DNA of 47,154 nucleotides from Nakamurella sp. GTDB taxonomy: Bacteria > Actinomycetota > Actinomycetes > Mycobacteriales > Nakamurellaceae. The stretch spans positions 1 through 47,154 of the forward strand of contig JADGOY010000009.1 of NCBI GenBank assembly GCA_017882715.1. Reading direction: 5' to 3'. Positions within the stretch are counted from its first letter, which is position 1; the number at the start of each line of letters is the position of its first letter. The translations under genes and the position numbers were made by a program. The notes under the pieces are model-generated. The model saw nothing but the letters and a program-made list of their open reading frames with translations. It had not been told where the DNA came from and did no database searches. Below, piece after piece: positions 44,596 to 47,154 of this stretch.

Positions 44596-46311
44596 GTGAG
44601 TGATCAAGGTGGGCGTGATCAGGCCAGGCGTGATCAGGGCGGGAACGGTCCAGCCTGGCCGGAAGGACCCGACACGCCCGGGGCGCCGGGACCGCCGGAA
44701 CCGCAAGGCTGGCGCCCGGCGGGCCCGCCCGCCGGACCCCAGGGCTGGCAGCAACCCGGCCAACCCGCCGGACCACCCACCGGACCCCAGGGCTGGCAGC
44801 AACCCGGCCAACCCGCCGGACCACCAACCGGACCCCAGGGCTGGCAGCAACCCGGCCAACCCGCCGGACCACCAACCGGACCCCAGGGCTGGCAGCAACC
44901 CGGCCAACCCACCGGACCCCAGGGCTGGCAGCAACCCGGCCAACCCACCGGACCCCAGGCTTGGCAGCAATATCAGCCGCCGCCGACCCAATCCTTCCCC
45001 GTATCAGGACCGGGCGGCCCCGGGCAGAATTGGCCGGGCCAGAACCCGGCCACCGGTCAACCGCAGGCCCCGAAGAACCGCACCCCGATCATCGTCACCG
45101 CTATCGCCGTCGTGGTCGCGCTGCTGGCCGGCGCCGGCGTCTGGTTCTTCGCGATCAGGGATACCCGGTCGGCATCGGGACAGGCCAGCCCGCAGGCGGC
45201 AGTCAGCGCGCTGTTCACCTCGCTGAGCAACTCCGATCCGATCGGGCTGGCCGGCCAACTCGATCCGGTGGAAGCCTCACTGTTCGCGGATCTGAATGCC
45301 GATGTTCTGACCGAACTGAAGCGATTGGACGTGCTCGGGCCCTCGGCGTCGGCCAATTCCCTCACCGGAACGTCGATCACCGTGTCGGGTCTCACGGTCG
45401 ACCCGACCGACGAGACGATCAACGAGAACCTCAGGGTGGTCAAGCTGACCGGCGGGACCATCACCCTCGCGAGCAACCCGGACCAGCTGCCGCTCAGCGA
45501 CAAGATCAAGAGCAAGTTCGCCGACCAGATCAGCCAGGCGCAGCCGCAGAGCCAGACCGTCAACATCGCCGACGCGGTCGCCAGGAGCGGCGGACCGATC
45601 CGCATTGCGACCGTCCAGCGCGGCGGCGAGTGGTACGTCAGCCTGTTCTATTCGATCGCCGACAATGCCGCCCACCAGGCCGGGCTGCCCAACCCGACCG
45701 CGGCGGACAAGATCCCAGCAGTCGGGTCGCCGTCACCGGAAGCCGCGGTCGACGCGTTCGTCAAGAAGGCATCGACCGGTGACCTGGAGGGTCTCATCGC
45801 GCTCACCGCGCCGGACGAGATGGGTGTCCTGCACGACTACGGCAAGTTGTTGATCGCCGATGTCGACACCTCCGACATGACCTCGAGCCTCAATGATCTG
45901 GGATTCTCGATCGACAACGCGAGCTGGACGGTCAGTGACGTGACCAGCGGCAAGAAGGTTTCCTTGGCCTCGCTGACCCTGACGGCCAACGGCCAGACCG
46001 CGACGATCACCCGGGACCCGGCCGCCGGATCGCTCACCGTCGAGATTGACGGGCAGACGGAGACCCTGGACGAGTCGACCATCGACAGCTACATCGCCCA
46101 GGCCGCCGGCAGCCAGAACCTCGACCCGACGATGGTCGACATCATCAAGCGCGAGTTCAAACAGGTCGTCGGTCTGGGCATCGTGACGGTGCAGGTGGAC
46201 GGTCAGTGGTACGTCAGCCCGGTCCGGTCGTTCTCGGACATCTTCGTGTCGCTGCTCAAGGGCCTGCAGCCGGCCGACGTCGACTACCTGATCAGCCTGG
46301 CAGGCAACTGA
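44596..46311 (+). CDS. Membrane-anchored protein with a Pro/Gly/Gln repeat region and a two-part outside domain
   Basis: This 571-residue protein has a cytosolic N-terminal part of repeated PQGWQQPGQPAGPPTG units (about 45-125), a membrane helix (about 163-187, IIVTAIAVVVALLAGAGVWF), and an outside part of about 380 residues. The outside part holds two similar domains, each starting with SPxAAVxAxF (SPQAAVSALFTSL and SPEAAVDAFVKKA) and each ending in GGEWYVS or GQWYVS, like DUF4878-type folds. GTG 44596 is one choice; GTG 44562 and ATG 44545 are further upstream. Function unknown; a wall- or membrane-linked role is a guess. Confidence 0.8.
   Translation: MSDQGGRDQARRDQGGNGPAWPEGPDTPGAPGPPEPQGWRPAGPPAGPQGWQQPGQPAGPPTGPQGWQQPGQPAGPPTGPQGWQQPGQPAGPPTGPQGWQQPGQPTGPQGWQQPGQPTGPQAWQQYQPPPTQSFPVSGPGGPGQNWPGQNPATGQPQAPKNRTPIIVTAIAVVVALLAGAGVWFFAIRDTRSASGQASPQAAVSALFTSLSNSDPIGLAGQLDPVEASLFADLNADVLTELKRLDVLGPSASANSLTGTSITVSGLTVDPTDETINENLRVVKLTGGTITLASNPDQLPLSDKIKSKFADQISQAQPQSQTVNIADAVARSGGPIRIATVQRGGEWYVSLFYSIADNAAHQAGLPNPTAADKIPAVGSPSPEAAVDAFVKKASTGDLEGLIALTAPDEMGVLHDYGKLLIADVDTSDMTSSLNDLGFSIDNASWTVSDVTSGKKVSLASLTLTANGQTATITRDPAAGSLTVEIDGQTETLDESTIDSYIAQAAGSQNLDPTMVDIIKREFKQVVGLGIVTVQVDGQWYVSPVRSFSDIFVSLLKGLQPADVDYLISLAGN
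44734..44963. repeat. 48-bp and 36-bp coding repeats in the Pro-rich gene
   Basis: Three units of 48 bp (from 44734, 44782 and 44830), then a fourth unit without its last 12 bp, then another 36-bp unit, each encoding PQGWQQPGQP followed by A/T-G-PP. The bases are nearly identical from copy to copy, which shows recent growth or gene conversion. Confidence 0.92.
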
Positions 46312-46378
46312 GCTCAAGAAACCCCGGTTCGCGCCTCGGCCTCGGAACACGGAGCCGCTGCGGAATCAGGATCACTTG

Positions 46379-46444
46379 GTCCCCGCGTCTGTGAGGGCTT
46401 CCTGTCGTGCCAGTGTCCCCGCGTCTGTGAGGACTTCCTGTCGT
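46379..46444. repeat. 36-bp-period direct repeat x2 before a terminator
   Basis: GTCCCCGCGTCTGTGAGGGC and the ten bases after it recur 36 bp later with a single change (G to A). It lies between the stop of the Pro-rich gene and the terminator hairpin. Confidence 0.88.
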
Positions 46445-46449
46445 CCGAA

Positions 46450-46482
46450 CGCCCACCGCCTCGGCGGTGGGCGTTGGTGTTG
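46450..46482 (+). terminator. Strong hairpin terminator
   Basis: Perfect 11-bp arms CGCCCACCGCC and GGCGGTGGGCG separated by two bases, followed by a T/G-rich stretch (TTGGTGTTGTGG). It is well placed to end transcription of the Pro-rich gene before the permease gene. No gene is seen between 46312 and 46653. Confidence 0.8.
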
Positions 46483-46653
46483 TGGTAGCCGGACGCAAGC
46501 ACCACACTCGGCATCAGGCACCGTGCGCGAAGGGGCAACGCGAAGGGGTGACCTCCCGGTTATTCGTCGGCCCCTGCCGAATGGCATCCCCGACCGAACC
46601 GTGGCAGGTGACGATCGAGGTCCGTGCGGCCGGCGGGGTCGATTGGAGTCGCG

Positions 46654-47154
46654 ATGACGGGCAAGACGGGGAATTCGAACATCGGCCTTGTTGCCGCGAT
46701 CAGTATCGGTGTCGGCGGGATGATCGGCGCGGGAATCTTCTCCATACTCGGCGTCGTCGCCGGCATCTCCGGGTCCGCGATGCCGTTGTCCTTTGCGATC
46801 GGCGGGGCTGTCGCCGGCCTGGCGGCCTACAGCTACGTTGCCCTGGGCAAGGCGTTCCCCAGCGTCGGTGGCGCCGTCACATTCATCGTTCGTGGATACG
46901 GAGAGGGCGTGGTGTCCGGCGCGCTCAACATCTTTCAATACCTGGCGTACATCATCTCCATTGCCTTGTACGCAACTGGATTTGCCGCATATGCGGCCAC
47001 TTTCATCGACCTGCCGACGAAGGTGTGGGCGATCGGTGTCGTGCTCGTTTTCACGCTGGTGAATTTCCTCGGCAGCCGCGTGATGGGTCGTGCGGAATCC
47101 GTGATCGTGATCATCAAGGTGGGAATCCTCATCGTGTTCATCGCGGCCGCGTTC
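46654..47154 (+). CDS. APC-family amino acid permease, N-terminal part (cut by window edge)
   Basis: Reading from ATG 46654 gives 167 codons with no stop before the right edge. The motif IGVGGMIGAGIFSILGVVAG (about 18-37) is the classic first helix of APC permeases, followed by a GGAVAGLAAYSYVALGKAFP segment (about 50-69) and four more hydrophobic stretches. These carriers take up amino acids or polyamines by proton or sodium symport. GGAG lies upstream of the ATG. The substrate cannot be told from the visible part. Confidence 0.93.
   Translation, partial: MTGKTGNSNIGLVAAISIGVGGMIGAGIFSILGVVAGISGSAMPLSFAIGGAVAGLAAYSYVALGKAFPSVGGAVTFIVRGYGEGVVSGALNIFQYLAYIISIALYATGFAAYAATFIDLPTKVWAIGVVLVFTLVNFLGSRVMGRAESVIVIIKVGILIVFIAAAF

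Noticed and set aside
46585-46660. A short plus-strand frame MASPTEPWQVTIEVRAAGG before the permease
   Set aside because: It looks protein-like for about 20 residues but runs on into the permease gene in another frame, so it was not called.

Overview
The window is high-GC DNA (roughly two thirds G+C) with GTG starts, overlapping genes and little intergenic space, typical of Actinomycetes. Several gene orders and families point to a relative of the mycobacteria: fabG-inhA beside moxR, DUF58 and VWA genes, lprG with a P55-type exporter, an Rv1733c-type membrane protein, an Acg-type nitroreductase, and a DUF222/HNH protein. The species cannot be named from the sequence. A non-mycobacterial actinomycete such as a Nakamurella-like organism is a guess. 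No rRNA, tRNA, CRISPR array, insertion sequence or prophage was seen.

Positions 1-9.6 kb look like a dormancy or hypoxia island. In order it holds a P-type cation ATPase (cut by the left edge), polyphosphate kinase 2, a small acidic protein, an Acg-type flavoprotein, an alpha/beta hydrolase, a membrane protein with L7/L12-like motifs, a CBS-CBS-BON protein, a zinc alcohol dehydrogenase, a double universal stress protein and an Rv1733c-like membrane protein. Most of these are families of the mycobacterial DosR regulon. Sites resembling the DosR box (GGGAC-N4-G-K-CCC type) lie upstream of several of them, best at 2743-2757 and 7602-7615.

Positions 9.7-13.1 kb carry an lprG-P55 lipid-export pair and a secreted resuscitation-promoting-factor-like transglycosylase with a LysM domain. 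The leader of the latter looks like a c-di-AMP (ydaO-type) riboswitch. Positions 13.4-23.1 kb are a looser accessory stretch: a SulP transporter, a Tat-exported six-hairpin-like protein, a DUF222/HNH protein, a DUF2252 protein, an MmcQ/YjbR protein and a DUF5709 protein. Many short tandem repeats lie between these genes.

Positions 23.2-32.8 kb are mostly minus-strand operons: ndh, marR and a membrane protein; a DUF998 protein; an Rv1476-like membrane protein; then a compact pantothenate cluster (DUF2520, panC, panB) that runs by overlapping codons into two peptidase genes. Positions 32.8-43.8 kb hold genes matching the M. tuberculosis Rv1477-Rv1488 neighbourhood: SPFH, NfeD, DUF3097, inhA, fabG, VWA, DUF58, MoxR, a MobA-like protein and a RipA-like NlpC/P60 hydrolase. 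The hydrolase carries two extra excalibur domains. The right end has two plus-strand membrane proteins, a strong hairpin terminator and the start of an APC-family permease cut by the window edge.
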